Below, piece after piece: positions 55,338 through 64,000 of a DNA stretch of 64,000 bases. Source of the DNA: a bacterium. Its GTDB lineage: Bacteria; Desulfobacterota; Desulfocorpusculales; Desulfocorpusculum. The position numbers and the translations under genes are program-made. Location: positions 1 through 64,000 of the forward strand of contig JBBFLE010000017.1 of assembly GCA_037481695.1 (NCBI GenBank), in the 5' to 3' direction. Below the pieces are notes generated by a model, which saw only the letters and a list, made by a program, of their open reading frames with translations, searched no databases and was not told the origin of the DNA. Every line of letters starts with the position of its first letter. The stretch's first letter is position 1.

Positions 55338-56888
55338 TTGAAAGCGGACATACATTCCCAAAGAGTACTGATCCTGGATTTTGGTTCCCAGTACACCCAG
55401 CTGATAGCCCGAAGGATAAGGGAGTGCAAGGTTTATTGCGAGATTCATCCATACAGTGTGCCGCTGGAGTGGATCAGAGAGTTTTCCCCCAAAGGAATAG
55501 TTCTATCCGGGGGGCCGGCCAGCGTGTATGATCCTGGAGCCCCTGTGGTTTCGCAGCAGATCTTCCGGCTGGGAATCCCGGTGCTTGGCATTTGCTACGG
55601 TATGCAGCTCATGGCCCATCTCATGGGCGGAAAAGTGCAGAAAGCCCATTCCAGGGAATATGGCAGGGCAGAACTGGAAATTCTGGAGACCGACCCCCTC
55701 TTTCATGGGCTGGGAAACCGCCAGACCGTCTGGATGAGCCATGGTGACCGCATCGAGGCTGTACCGCCTGGTTTCCGTGTCATAGGTACTTCGAGCAATT
55801 CTCCTGTGGCTGCCTTTTCGGATCAGGCGGGCCAGATCTATGGAGTCCAATTCCATCCCGAGGTGGTACATACCCCCAAGGGAAAGACCATGATACGCAA
55901 TTTCCTGAGGCTGATCTGCAGGTGCAGCTCTACATGGACCATGCGTTCCTTTGTGGAGGCCACCACCATGAATCTCCGCCAGCAGGTGGGGGATCAGAAG
56001 GTGATCTGCGCTCTTAGCGGCGGGGTGGACTCTGCAGTGACGGCTGCACTGCTTTACAAAGCCGTGGGAACCCAACTTCATTGCATCTTCGTGGACAATG
56101 GACTGCTCAGACAGGGGGAAGCTCAAGAAGTCAGGAGCACCTTTGGGGAGCGCTTCGGTAAGAACTTCCATCACGTGGAAGCAGGGGAACTGTTCCTGAG
56201 ACGCCTTGAGGGTGTTGTGGATCCAGAGGCCAAACGAAAGGCCATAGGTGAGGAGTTCATCAGGCTCTTTGAGAAGGAGGCCAGAAAATTAGGCAAGGTG
56301 CGTTTCTTGGCCCAAGGCACCTTGTATCCGGATGTGATAGAGAGCGTATCCTTTAAGGGGCCCTCTGCCACCATCAAGAGCCACCATAATGTGGGGGGGC
56401 TCCCTCAGGTCATGGACCTAGAGCTTATCGAGCCCCTCAGAGAGCTCTTCAAGGATGAGGTCCGGGTTCTAGGCAGGGAGCTGGGATTGCCAAGCAACAT
56501 AGTAGAAAGACAACCCTTCCCGGGTCCGGGTCTGGCCATCAGGATCGTGGGAGAGGTAACCCGGAGCCGACTGGACACACTCAGAAAGGCCGATGCCATA
56601 GTGCTGGAGGAAATAAGGCGGGCGGGGCTTTACAGCAAGCTGTGGCAGTCATTTGCAGTGTACATTCCCGTTCGTTCTGTGGGAGTGATGGGGGATGAAC
56701 GCACGTATGAGGAGGTAGTGGCTGTAAGGGCTGTCACCAGCCAGGACGGAATGACCGCGGATTGGGCTGATATTCCGGCCCAGGTGTTAAGAAACATATC
56801 AAACCGGATCATAAACGAGGTCAAAGGGATTAACAGGGTCGTGTACGATATTTCCTCCAAGCCTCCCAGTACCATCGAATGGGAGTGA
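55338..56888 (+). CDS. guaA: GMP synthase (glutamine-hydrolysing)
   Basis: A 516-residue enzyme converting XMP to GMP with ATP and glutamine. The class I amidotransferase domain has [17 protein letters not shown] and the nucleophile in [10 protein letters not shown] (Cys86). The PP-loop ATPase has [15 protein letters not shown] (residues 225-239). The dimerisation domain carries [12 protein letters not shown] and ends in the usual [10 protein letters not shown]. The start is TTG 55338 behind TGGAGGAG. Confidence 0.97.
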   Translation: MKADIHSQRVLILDFGSQYTQLIARRIRECKVYCEIHPYSVPLEWIREFSPKGIVLSGGPASVYDPGAPVVSQQIFRLGIPVLGICYGMQLMAHLMGGKVQKAHSREYGRAELEILETDPLFHGLGNRQTVWMSHGDRIEAVPPGFRVIGTSSNSPVAAFSDQAGQIYGVQFHPEVVHTPKGKTMIRNFLRLICRCSSTWTMRSFVEATTMNLRQQVGDQKVICALSGGVDSAVTAALLYKAVGTQLHCIFVDNGLLRQGEAQEVRSTFGERFGKNFHHVEAGELFLRRLEGVVDPEAKRKAIGEEFIRLFEKEARKLGKVRFLAQGTLYPDVIESVSFKGPSATIKSHHNVGGLPQVMDLELIEPLRELFKDEVRVLGRELGLPSNIVERQPFPGPGLAIRIVGEVTRSRLDTLRKADAIVLEEIRRAGLYSKLWQSFAVYIPVRSVGVMGDERTYEEVVAVRAVTSQDGMTADWADIPAQVLRNISNRIINEVKGINRVVYDISSKPPSTIEWE

Positions 56889-56959
56889 AAGACCCCTGTT
56901 GAGGCTTCTTGCCTCAGCAGCTGCAACAAGATGATCCTTATCAAAGGGTAGAACAAAGC

Positions 56960-59900
56960 ATGAAGGGATCTTCATTCGTGCATTTGCACGTACACAGCGA
57001 ATACAGTCTTTTGGACGGTGCCATACGCTTTTCCCAGGCCTTGGAAGCTGCCAGGGCTTACAAGATGCCGGCTTTGGCCATAACAGACCATGGGAACCTC
57101 TTTGGAGCCGTGTCTTTCTATCAGGAGGCCACCAAGGCCGGTGTAAAACCAGTCATAGGCTGTGAGCTCTACATGGCCTCTGGCAGCAGATGGGATCGTA
57201 CATCTGCCAAGGGCATGGAGGGGAATCACCACCTGCTGGTGCTGGCGCGCAACTCCCTGGGCTACAGGAATCTTCTGAAGCTTGTGAGCAAGGGCTATCT
57301 GGAGGGCTTTTACTACAAGCCCAGAATCGATAGGGAGCTTCTGGCCATGCACTCGGAAGGCCTGGTGGGCATGAGCGCATGCCTGCACGGTGAGATTCCC
57401 CACTGGATTCTCCAAGGGCAATGGGAGCGGGCGGTCCAGACAGCACAATGGTACAGGGATACCTTCAAGGGCAACTTCTTCTTGGAACTGATGCACAACG
57501 GGATACCTGAACAAGACAAAGTAAACGAGGGACTGTTGAGACTGGCCAAGGAGCTGGGGCTGGGAGTAGTTGCCACCAATGACTGCCACTATCTAAAGAG
57601 AGAGGAGGCCAGGTCCCATGACGTTTTGCTGTGCATTCAGACGGGCAAGACACTGGAGAGTTCTTCCAGGCTGAAGTTCCAAACAGATCAGTTTTACTTC
57701 AAGAGCCCGGAAGAAATGGCCTGTTCTTTTTCCCATGTTCCAGAGGCCCTTTCCAATACCCTTAAGATAGCCCAGGAGTGTGAGCTGGAGCTGGAGCTGG
57801 GCAAGTATTTTTTCCCCAGTTTTCCGCTTCCTGAGGGTGAGACCCTGGAGAGTCGTCTCGAGGCCCTGGCCAGGCAGGGCTTCCAGGAGAGAATGGCTCA
57901 AATACAGGCCCATTCCCCCCAATGGTTCCAGCAGAGGGTATCCCAGTATACTAGCAGGCTTGAGCATGAGCTCAGAGTCATCCAAGAGATGGGTTTTGCA
58001 GGGTATTTCTTGATTGTTGCGGATTTCATCCAATATGCCAGGGATGAGGGCATACCTGTGGGACCTGGCCGGGGCTCGGCTGCAGGAAGCCTGGTGGCTT
58101 ACTGTCTCAGGATTACTGACATAGATCCCATTCGATACAACCTCCTGTTTGAGCGCTTTTTGAACCCTGAAAGAAAAAGCATGCCTGACATAGACATAGA
58201 TTTCTGCAAGCTGGGCAGAGATCGGGTCATCAGGTACGTGGCACAACGCTACGGCCAGGAAAACGTGGCTCAGATAACGACCTTCGGCCGCATGGAGGCA
58301 AGGGCAGTTGTGCGGGATGTAGGGCGGGTCTTGGGAATGCCTTATGAGGAGGTGGACAGGCTGGCAAAACTTATCCCCAAGGGGCCTGGGATGGACCTGG
58401 GCAAGGCCATGCTCAAGGAGCCGAAACTAAAGGAACTGGCCCAAAGCAACCCTCAGGTAAAAGACCTCCTGGAGGTGGCTCTTTCCCTGGAAGGCCTGGT
58501 GCGGCATGCCTCAACTCACGCAGCAGGAGTCGTGATATCAGACCGTCCCATAGTGGAGCACCTGCCCCTGTATAGAAGCCAAGAAGGGGAACTGGTAACC
58601 CAATACGACATGAAGGCCGTGGAGGCCATAGGGCTGGTGAAGTTTGATTTCCTGGGTCTTCGAACCCTCACCATGATGGATGATGCCTTAAAGCTCATAG
58701 CCAAGAGCGGCACCAAAGTGGATCTTAGAAGCATTCCCCTGGATGATCCTGCCACCTATCATCTGCTCTCCAGTGGGGACACAGACGGGGTGTTCCAGCT
58801 CGAGAGTTCTGGGATGAGGGAGCTTCTGGTGCGCATGAAGCCTACTGTTTTCGAGGACCTCATAGCCTTGGTGGCTCTTTATAGACCAGGCCCTCTGGGC
58901 AGCGGAATGGTGGAGGAGTTCATAGAGAGAAAGCAGGGAAAGGTTGCCATCCGTTACGAACTGCCCCAGCTGGAACCCATCTTAAAGGATACTTATGGAA
59001 TCATTGTTTATCAGGAACAGGTCATGCAGATAGCGGTGGAACTGGCCGGCTACACCATGGGACAGGCCGATGTGTTACGAAAGGCCATGGGTAAGAAGAT
59101 AGCCAGGGTAATGGAAGAGCAAAGGCAGGTATTCCTAAATGGGGCTCGCAAAAACGGAGTCCCTGAGGATGTGGCCTCCAGGATCTTTGACCTCATGGCC
59201 AAGTTCGGTGAATATGGATTCAACAAGTCCCACAGCGCGGCCTATGCCATGGTGGCTTACCAGACAGCTTATCTGAAGACCCATTTCCCGGTGGAGTTTA
59301 TGGCCGCCCTTCTCACAAGCGAGAAGGATAGGACCGACAAGATCATCCGTTACATCTCCTCTTGTAAAGAACGCTCCATAGAGGTTCTGCCTCCGGACGT
59401 GAATGAAAGCGACTACGACTTTTCTGTGAGCGACGGCAAGATTCGTTTCGGGCTGGGAGGGGTGAAGAACGTGGGCCGAAAGGCCATAGATGCTATTTTG
59501 CAGGCCCGCAAGAAAGGCCCGTTCAAATCCTTGCGGGATTTTTGCTCCAGGGTGGACACCCAGAAGGTAAACAAAAGGGTCATGGAAAGTCTGATAAAGT
59601 GTGGAGCCTTTGACTCCTTTGGGGGACACAGAGCTCAATACATGGCCGGATTGGATCAGGTCATGGAAGAGGCTCAGAGGCTTCACAGAGCCAGAGCCAG
59701 GGGCCAGATGAGCATGTTCGGGGAGGTTTCCAATTTTTCACTCCCAGGAGATCTCCTGCCAGAAGTAGAGCCCTGGGAAGAATCCAGGCGTCTGGAACAC
59801 GAAAAGGAAAGCCTTGGATTCTACGTGACCGGGCACCCCATGGAAAGGATAACAGACGAGGTATCCTCCTGGTGCAATGCCAACACCGAGACCCTTGCCT

Positions 59901-60415
59901 CCATGGCCGACAAGGCCGAGGTGCGCATGGTGGGGGTCAAGAGAAGCTGTAAGGAGGTAGCCACCAAGAAGGGGGAGCGTATGGGGTTTCTGACCTTAGA
60001 AGACCTTCACGGTTCAGTGGAGGTGGTCTGTTTCCCTGAGGCTTACAGGCAGGCTTTGCCTCTTATCCAGAAAGACCTTCCTTTGTGTGTCAGGGGTGTT
60101 CTGGAACATGGAGAGGACTCCCATAAGCTGGTGGCCTCCGAGGTCCTCAGCGTTGAAAATGCCAAGGCCTTGATGGCTTCGCCCTTAGAGGTAGTGGTTC
60201 CAGCATCTTCCATCCAGGAGAGGGACTTACTGAACCTGAAGGAGTTGCTCCGCAGCTATCCAGGTTACAGGGCCATGAGGATTCATATGGTCCTGGAGGG
60301 AGGGGAAGTGGCGGTGTTGGAACTACCGGAAACCCTGAGGGTAAATCTGGAAGATGGTTTTTTGGCCAGACTCAGGGAAACAATGGGAGGTCGGGTTGAG
60401 ATACTGAGTGTTTAA
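56960..60415 (+). CDS. dnaE: DNA polymerase III alpha subunit
   Basis: A 1151-residue replicative polymerase (DnaE1 type). The PHP domain begins FVHLHVHSEYSLLDGAIRF. The palm has GPGRGSAAGSLVAYCL and the catalytic aspartates in MPDIDIDF. The fingers show FGEYGFNKSHSAAYAMVAYQ. Then come helix-hairpin-helix, OB (MVGVKRSCKEVATKKGERM) and a short C-terminal domain. ATG 56960 is chosen from the conserved start; an upstream in-frame start at 56909 adds 17 residues. Confidence 0.97.
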   Translation: MKGSSFVHLHVHSEYSLLDGAIRFSQALEAARAYKMPALAITDHGNLFGAVSFYQEATKAGVKPVIGCELYMASGSRWDRTSAKGMEGNHHLLVLARNSLGYRNLLKLVSKGYLEGFYYKPRIDRELLAMHSEGLVGMSACLHGEIPHWILQGQWERAVQTAQWYRDTFKGNFFLELMHNGIPEQDKVNEGLLRLAKELGLGVVATNDCHYLKREEARSHDVLLCIQTGKTLESSSRLKFQTDQFYFKSPEEMACSFSHVPEALSNTLKIAQECELELELGKYFFPSFPLPEGETLESRLEALARQGFQERMAQIQAHSPQWFQQRVSQYTSRLEHELRVIQEMGFAGYFLIVADFIQYARDEGIPVGPGRGSAAGSLVAYCLRITDIDPIRYNLLFERFLNPERKSMPDIDIDFCKLGRDRVIRYVAQRYGQENVAQITTFGRMEARAVVRDVGRVLGMPYEEVDRLAKLIPKGPGMDLGKAMLKEPKLKELAQSNPQVKDLLEVALSLEGLVRHASTHAAGVVISDRPIVEHLPLYRSQEGELVTQYDMKAVEAIGLVKFDFLGLRTLTMMDDALKLIAKSGTKVDLRSIPLDDPATYHLLSSGDTDGVFQLESSGMRELLVRMKPTVFEDLIALVALYRPGPLGSGMVEEFIERKQGKVAIRYELPQLEPILKDTYGIIVYQEQVMQIAVELAGYTMGQADVLRKAMGKKIARVMEEQRQVFLNGARKNGVPEDVASRIFDLMAKFGEYGFNKSHSAAYAMVAYQTAYLKTHFPVEFMAALLTSEKDRTDKIIRYISSCKERSIEVLPPDVNESDYDFSVSDGKIRFGLGGVKNVGRKAIDAILQARKKGPFKSLRDFCSRVDTQKVNKRVMESLIKCGAFDSFGGHRAQYMAGLDQVMEEAQRLHRARARGQMSMFGEVSNFSLPGDLLPEVEPWEESRRLEHEKESLGFYVTGHPMERITDEVSSWCNANTETLASMADKAEVRMVGVKRSCKEVATKKGERMGFLTLEDLHGSVEVVCFPEAYRQALPLIQKDLPLCVRGVLEHGEDSHKLVASEVLSVENAKALMASPLEVVVPASSIQERDLLNLKELLRSYPGYRAMRIHMVLEGGEVAVLELPETLRVNLEDGFLARLRETMGGRVEILSV

Positions 60416-60637
60416 GAGTGGGGGCACTGGGCGCACGCTTCGCCCGCGGCTTCCAAAACAACAAGAAGCCTTCGGTTCTTCTTTTGGCCTGCCTGAATAG
60501 CAGGAAAAAGTGGAATCATATGGGTGTGGAGATGGTCCCCATGCTAATTCATGGCATGGGGCCCGCAGCACAGGGAATTGGATCCCAGAAGGCACCTGCC
60601 TGGCAGAGTGATTGAGTCTAAGAATCCGGTGGATGAA

Positions 60638-61603
60638 ATGGCGGTTTTGGATTTTGAAAAGCCCTTGGTGGAGCTGGAAAAGAAGGTAGCGGCCCTTAGG
60701 GTGAAGGTGCATCTGGGAGAGGCCTCTCAAGGGGAGCTAGAGAAGCTGGAACGCAAGCTTGAAAAGCTCAGGATCAAGGTGCTAGAGGGGCTTACACCTT
60801 GGCAGAGGGTTCAGCTTGCCCGACACATGGACCGTCCCCACACCTGGGATTTTCTCCAGGCAATGCTGGAGGAATTCGTGGAGCTCAAAGGGGATAGGAT
60901 GGGCTACGAGGATCCGGCTGTGATCTGCGGATTGGGAAGGCTAAGAGGTATGCCCCTTGTGGTCATGGGACACGAGAAGGGAAGGACCCCCAGGGAAAGG
61001 ATGGCACGCCGCTTCGGGATGCCTCATCCTGAAGGCTACAGAAAGGCCTGCAGGATGATGGATCTGGCTGAGCGTTTTCAAAGGCCGGTGCTCTCACTGG
61101 TGGATACCCCAGGAGCTTACCCTGGAGTGGATGCCGAAGCCAGGGGACAGGCAGGTGCCATTGCCCAGAATCTGCTTAGGTGGGCCAACCTTGGGGTGCC
61201 CTCTGTGGCAGTTGTGATCGGGGAGGGAGGCAGCGGTGGCGCCCTGGCCCTGGCCATGGCAGACAGGGTGCTCATGATGGAAAACTCTGTTTACTCGGTG
61301 ATCTCTCCCGAGGGCTGTGCAGCCATACTCTGGAGAGATGAAGCCAAGAAAGAGGATGCTGCCCAGGTCTTGAAGCTTACTGCCAAAGATGCCATGGCCT
61401 TGGGTATAATTCACGAGATCGTGAAGGAGCCTCCGGGAGGAGCCCACAAGGATCCTGCGGCAGCTATCAGGTCCGTGGCCGAGGCATGTCAGAGACACTT
61501 GGAGGAGTTGATTCGTATGCCCCAGGAAGAGAGAAAGGCTCTCAGGGCAAGAAACTACAGACGAATGGGAATCGTTGAGGTACAAGAGGCAAGGAGCAGG
61601 TGA
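60638..61603 (+). CDS. accA: Acetyl-CoA carboxylase carboxyltransferase subunit alpha
   Basis: A 321-residue subunit that, with AccD, transfers carboxyl from biotin to acetyl-CoA for fatty acid synthesis. LDFEKPLVELEKKVAAL, VQLARHMDRPHTWDFLQ, KGRTPRERMARRFGMPHPEG, LVDTPGAYPGVDAEARGQAG and IGEGGSGGALALAMADRV are canonical. accD is not in the window. ATG 60638 has only a weak GGTGG site; GTG 60629 is an alternative. The dnaE-accA neighbourhood is common. Confidence 0.96.
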   Translation: MAVLDFEKPLVELEKKVAALRVKVHLGEASQGELEKLERKLEKLRIKVLEGLTPWQRVQLARHMDRPHTWDFLQAMLEEFVELKGDRMGYEDPAVICGLGRLRGMPLVVMGHEKGRTPRERMARRFGMPHPEGYRKACRMMDLAERFQRPVLSLVDTPGAYPGVDAEARGQAGAIAQNLLRWANLGVPSVAVVIGEGGSGGALALAMADRVLMMENSVYSVISPEGCAAILWRDEAKKEDAAQVLKLTAKDAMALGIIHEIVKEPPGGAHKDPAAAIRSVAEACQRHLEELIRMPQEERKALRARNYRRMGIVEVQEARSR

Positions 61604-62244
61604 TGCCTTTTTGGGGGATGCTGATAAGAATTCCGGCCATACTCTTGGCCTTGACGGTCCACGAGTACTGCCATGCCAGGGTTGCTCGGGCCATGGGGGA
61701 TCCCACGGCAAGCAGCCAAGGGCGAATGACCCTTAATCCTTTGAGTCACATTGATCCCATGGGCTTTCTGTGCCTCCTGCTGGTTGGATTCGGATGGGCC
61801 AAGCCAGTGCCAGTTAATCCGTTTTTCTTTCCCAACCCCAGAAGGGGAATGATGTGGTCATCAGCAGCAGGCCCCTTGGCCAACCTGGCGGCTGCAGTTG
61901 TCTGTGCAGGCATTTTCAGGGGCCTAGGCAGCCCAGAAGGGTTCTTGGGAGGACTTCTGGCAATGAGCATTTTCTACAACATAACCCTGGCCCTTTTCAA
62001 TCTTCTACCCATCTATCCATTGGACGGGTCTCATGTGCTCAAGGGCCTTGTGAGCCCAAAGGCTGCCTATGTGCTTGGCAGATATGACAGGGTGTTCATG
62101 TATGGGCTTTTTGGAGTGATTCTCTTGGACGCTCTTTTTGACACACGCTTGATGGGAAGGCTCTTGATGCAGCCCGTGTTGGAGATCTTTGCCTTGCTGG
62201 GAGGCAAAGAGGCCTTGGTGGCGCTGGTCAAGATTTTCCGTTGA
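61603..62244 (+). CDS. Site-2-protease-like M50 metalloprotease
   Basis: A 213-residue intramembrane zinc protease of the short, PDZ-less M50B group. The HExxH motif is TVHEYCHARVAR (His20, Glu21, His24) and the third ligand motif is NLLPIYPLDGSHVL. About five membrane helices are seen. ATG 61603 overlaps the accA stop and lies after AAGGAGCAGG. Followed by trpS and scpA, an arrangement frequent in Firmicutes and Desulfobacterota. The substrate is unknown. Confidence 0.93.
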   Translation: MPFWGMLIRIPAILLALTVHEYCHARVARAMGDPTASSQGRMTLNPLSHIDPMGFLCLLLVGFGWAKPVPVNPFFFPNPRRGMMWSSAAGPLANLAAAVVCAGIFRGLGSPEGFLGGLLAMSIFYNITLALFNLLPIYPLDGSHVLKGLVSPKAAYVLGRYDRVFMYGLFGVILLDALFDTRLMGRLLMQPVLEIFALLGGKEALVALVKIFR

Positions 62245-62282
62245 GTCGAGAAAATCTGGCTTAAGAATCAGGAGGGAAATCT

Positions 62283-63272
62283 GTGAAGCGGGTCTTCAGC
62301 GGCATACAACCAACAGGAGAGATCCATCTGGGTAACTATCTGGGGGCAATCAGGGAATGGGTCAGGCTGCTGGATGAATATGACTGCATTTACTGCATAG
62401 TTGACTACCACGCCATGACCATTCCTTACGATCCAAAACATATGGCCGAAAGAGCCTTGGATGCAGCCTTGGTGAACATTGCTTGCGGTTTGGACCCTGG
62501 TAAATGCACCTTGTTCGTGCAGTCTCATGTGCCTCAGCACACAGAGTTGGCGTGGGTTTTCAACTGCGTGACCCCTCTGGGAGATCTGGAGCGTATGACC
62601 CAGTTCAAGCAGAAATCGCAGCAGCACCGGGAAAACGTCAGCGCCGGGCTCTTGGACTACCCGGTATTGCAGGCAGCTGACATCTTGCTTTACAAGGCTG
62701 GTTTTGTACCAGTAGGGGTGGACCAAGTCCAACATGTGGAGTTGACCAGGGAGATAGCCAGGCGGTTCAACCAGAGATTTGGAGAGGTCTTCCCAGAGCC
62801 CAGGGCCTTGGTGTCCACCACTCCAAAGGTGCTTGGCCTAGACGGCAAGGCAAAGATGTCCAAGAGCCTGAACAACTACATAGGGCTTCTGGAACCTCCT
62901 GAGCAGATTTGGGAGAAGCTGCGCACAGCAGCTACGGATGTGCACAGAGTTCGGCGCTCTGATCCCGGACACCCCGAGGAATGCAATATTTTCACCATGC
63001 ACAGGGCCCTCAGCCCGCAAGAGAGGGTAGAGTGGTCCAAACAAGGCTGTGAGACGGCCAGCATAGGTTGCATTGATTGCAAGAAGGAACTCTTCATCCA
63101 CATGAAAGAAGAGCTGCAACCCATTCAGGAAAGAGCCATGGCTCTAAGGGCCAATCCCCAGAAGGTAAAAGACGCCTTGAGGACAGGAGCCCAAAGATGC
63201 AGACAGATTGCCAGCGAGGTCATGGAAGAGGTCAGGAGGAAAACCGGTCTGCTCTCGATCTCTGATCTGTAA
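62283..63272 (+). CDS. trpS: Tryptophanyl-tRNA synthetase
   Basis: A 329-residue class I synthetase. The ATP-binding HIGH-like motif is PTGEIHLGNYLGA (residues 11-23), the KMSKS loop is AKMSKSLNNY (~residue 195), and GVDQVQHVELTREIA contacts substrate. The length is that of the bacterial TrpRS. GTG 62283 follows CAGGAGGG. The neighbour downstream is scpA, a conserved pair. Confidence 0.97.
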   Translation: MKRVFSGIQPTGEIHLGNYLGAIREWVRLLDEYDCIYCIVDYHAMTIPYDPKHMAERALDAALVNIACGLDPGKCTLFVQSHVPQHTELAWVFNCVTPLGDLERMTQFKQKSQQHRENVSAGLLDYPVLQAADILLYKAGFVPVGVDQVQHVELTREIARRFNQRFGEVFPEPRALVSTTPKVLGLDGKAKMSKSLNNYIGLLEPPEQIWEKLRTAATDVHRVRRSDPGHPEECNIFTMHRALSPQERVEWSKQGCETASIGCIDCKKELFIHMKEELQPIQERAMALRANPQKVKDALRTGAQRCRQIASEVMEEVRRKTGLLSISDL

Positions 63273-63277
63273 GCCAG

Positions 63278-64000
63278 ATGTGGGAGGGTGGGGTGGAGTG
63301 CACGGTTAAACTGGAGGTGTTCGAGGGCCCCCTTGATCTGCTGCTTCATCTCATTCGCAAGAACCAGTTGGACATTCACGATATTCCCATGGCCCTAATA
63401 ACTGAGCAGTACCTGGAATATCTGAGCCTGATGCGCTCTTTGAACCTGGATCTGGCAAGCGATTATCTGGTTATGGCAGCCACCTTGGTTCACATAAAGA
63501 GCAGGATGCTGCTGCCCCAAACAGAGGAGAATCCAGAGGCAGAAGAGAACAAGGAGACCGAGGATCCCAGGGCTGAGTTGGTGAGAAGGCTTCTGGAATA
63601 TGAAAAATACAAGGAGGCAGCACGGGGGCTTGGGATTCGCTCCATGCTGGGCAGGGATGTGTTCTCCAGGCCGGAAAAAGCCCTGGAGGAATTGCAAGGG
63701 CAGGCAGACCCCCTTGAGGAAATGGAGGTGGGGATATTCGAGCTGGTGGAAGCCTTTGGACGGGTCATGGCAGCTAGAAGATGGGATGGAAGCGCCCTGG
63801 ATCTGGATGTGGAAAGGCTTAGCCTGGCCGATCGCATAAGACAAATGGCCGAGATTCTCATGGCAAGGCCACAAGGGATCTTCTTTGAAGAGCTATTTGA
63901 GGGGAATCCCACCCGAACAGAGCTTGTGATCAGCTTTCTTGCCCTCCTGGAGATGTTGAAGCTCAGAATGGTCAGAGCATACCAGGCTGTGGGATTTGGA
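63278..64000 (+). CDS. scpA: Segregation and condensation protein A (3' end outside window)
   Basis: The kleisin subunit of the SMC-ScpAB complex, 241 residues visible and still open at 64000. The N-terminal SMC-neck-binding part is VKLEVFEGPLDLLLHLIRKN, IHDIPMALITEQYLEYL, then LVMAATLVHIKSRMLLP. A Glu-rich linker follows, and the C-terminal winged helix is beginning (TELVISFLALLEMLKLRMVR). ATG 63278 is used; GTG 63293, four bases after GGGAGGG, is a serious alternative. Its SMC partner is at 9749. scpB presumably follows outside. Confidence 0.94.
   Translation, partial: MWEGGVECTVKLEVFEGPLDLLLHLIRKNQLDIHDIPMALITEQYLEYLSLMRSLNLDLASDYLVMAATLVHIKSRMLLPQTEENPEAEENKETEDPRAELVRRLLEYEKYKEAARGLGIRSMLGRDVFSRPEKALEELQGQADPLEEMEVGIFELVEAFGRVMAARRWDGSALDLDVERLSLADRIRQMAEILMARPQGIFFEELFEGNPTRTELVISFLALLEMLKLRMVRAYQAVGFG

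Noticed and set aside
60418-60615. 65-codon frame between dnaE and accA
   Set aside because: No ribosome site or motif; it overlaps the upstream extension of accA.

Overview
The window is a stretch of bacterial chromosome, moderately GC-rich and rich in AGG/AGA arginine codons. It is dominated by housekeeping genes with canonical Shine-Dalgarno starts. Outer-membrane lipid transport (mlaEFDC) points to a Gram-negative cell. An anaerobic glutaryl-CoA to crotonyl-CoA gene set, oxygen-stress genes of the rubredoxin/ferritin-like type, PPDK and the order M50 protease-trpS-scpA suggest a strict anaerobe of the Desulfobacterota (former Deltaproteobacteria). This assignment is an inference from gene content; there is no rRNA in the window.

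Layout. 1-9.4 kb: tail of an unknown gene, PhzF-like isomerase, CBM48 protein, cobalamin adenosyltransferase, MFS transporter, then a promoter and mlaE-mlaF-mlaD-mlaC followed by ppdK. 9.4-16.8 kb: a structured non-coding stretch with a strong promoter, then smc, ftsY, a small Cys-rich ORF and recD2. A radical-SAM/B12 gene converges on recD2. 18.4-27 kb is accessory: a truncated uroporphyrinogen-decarboxylase-family gene, a DUF302 gene, a very large secreted multidomain protein, and a graveyard with broken DUF2283 and DUF499 genes next to a palindromic direct repeat.

27-33 kb: carD, PIN-TRAM ATPase-like protein, ispD, ispF, a cyclic-diphosphoglycerate-synthetase-like P-loop protein, a class III aminotransferase with a four-cysteine insertion, and a PilZ protein, all on + and mostly overlapping or closely spaced. 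33-42 kb is mixed: ParB-like protein, glycosyltransferase, ferritin-like protein, then a minus-strand group (ferritin-like protein, 52-residue rubredoxin, FAD oxidoreductase) that looks like a peroxide/oxygen detoxification set, CBS and zinc-ribbon proteins, a HOGA1-type aldolase, and rlmN.

42-48.3 kb carries two respiratory or energy modules. On minus: acyl-CoA dehydrogenase resembling non-decarboxylating glutaryl-CoA dehydrogenase, the carboxyltransferase subunit of glutaconyl-CoA decarboxylase, and a minimal biotin carrier. The first two sit behind promoters that share an 18-bp element (15/18 identical). On +: a MoaD/ThiS-like protein and a quinol nitric oxide reductase behind a perfect TTGAC-N4-GTCAA palindrome placed like a class II FNR/DNR-family activator site.

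48.4-64 kb is housekeeping again: PilZ, cmk, rpsA, sppA, ppx-type phosphatase, guaB, guaA, dnaE, accA, M50 protease, trpS and the start of scpA, which runs off the window.
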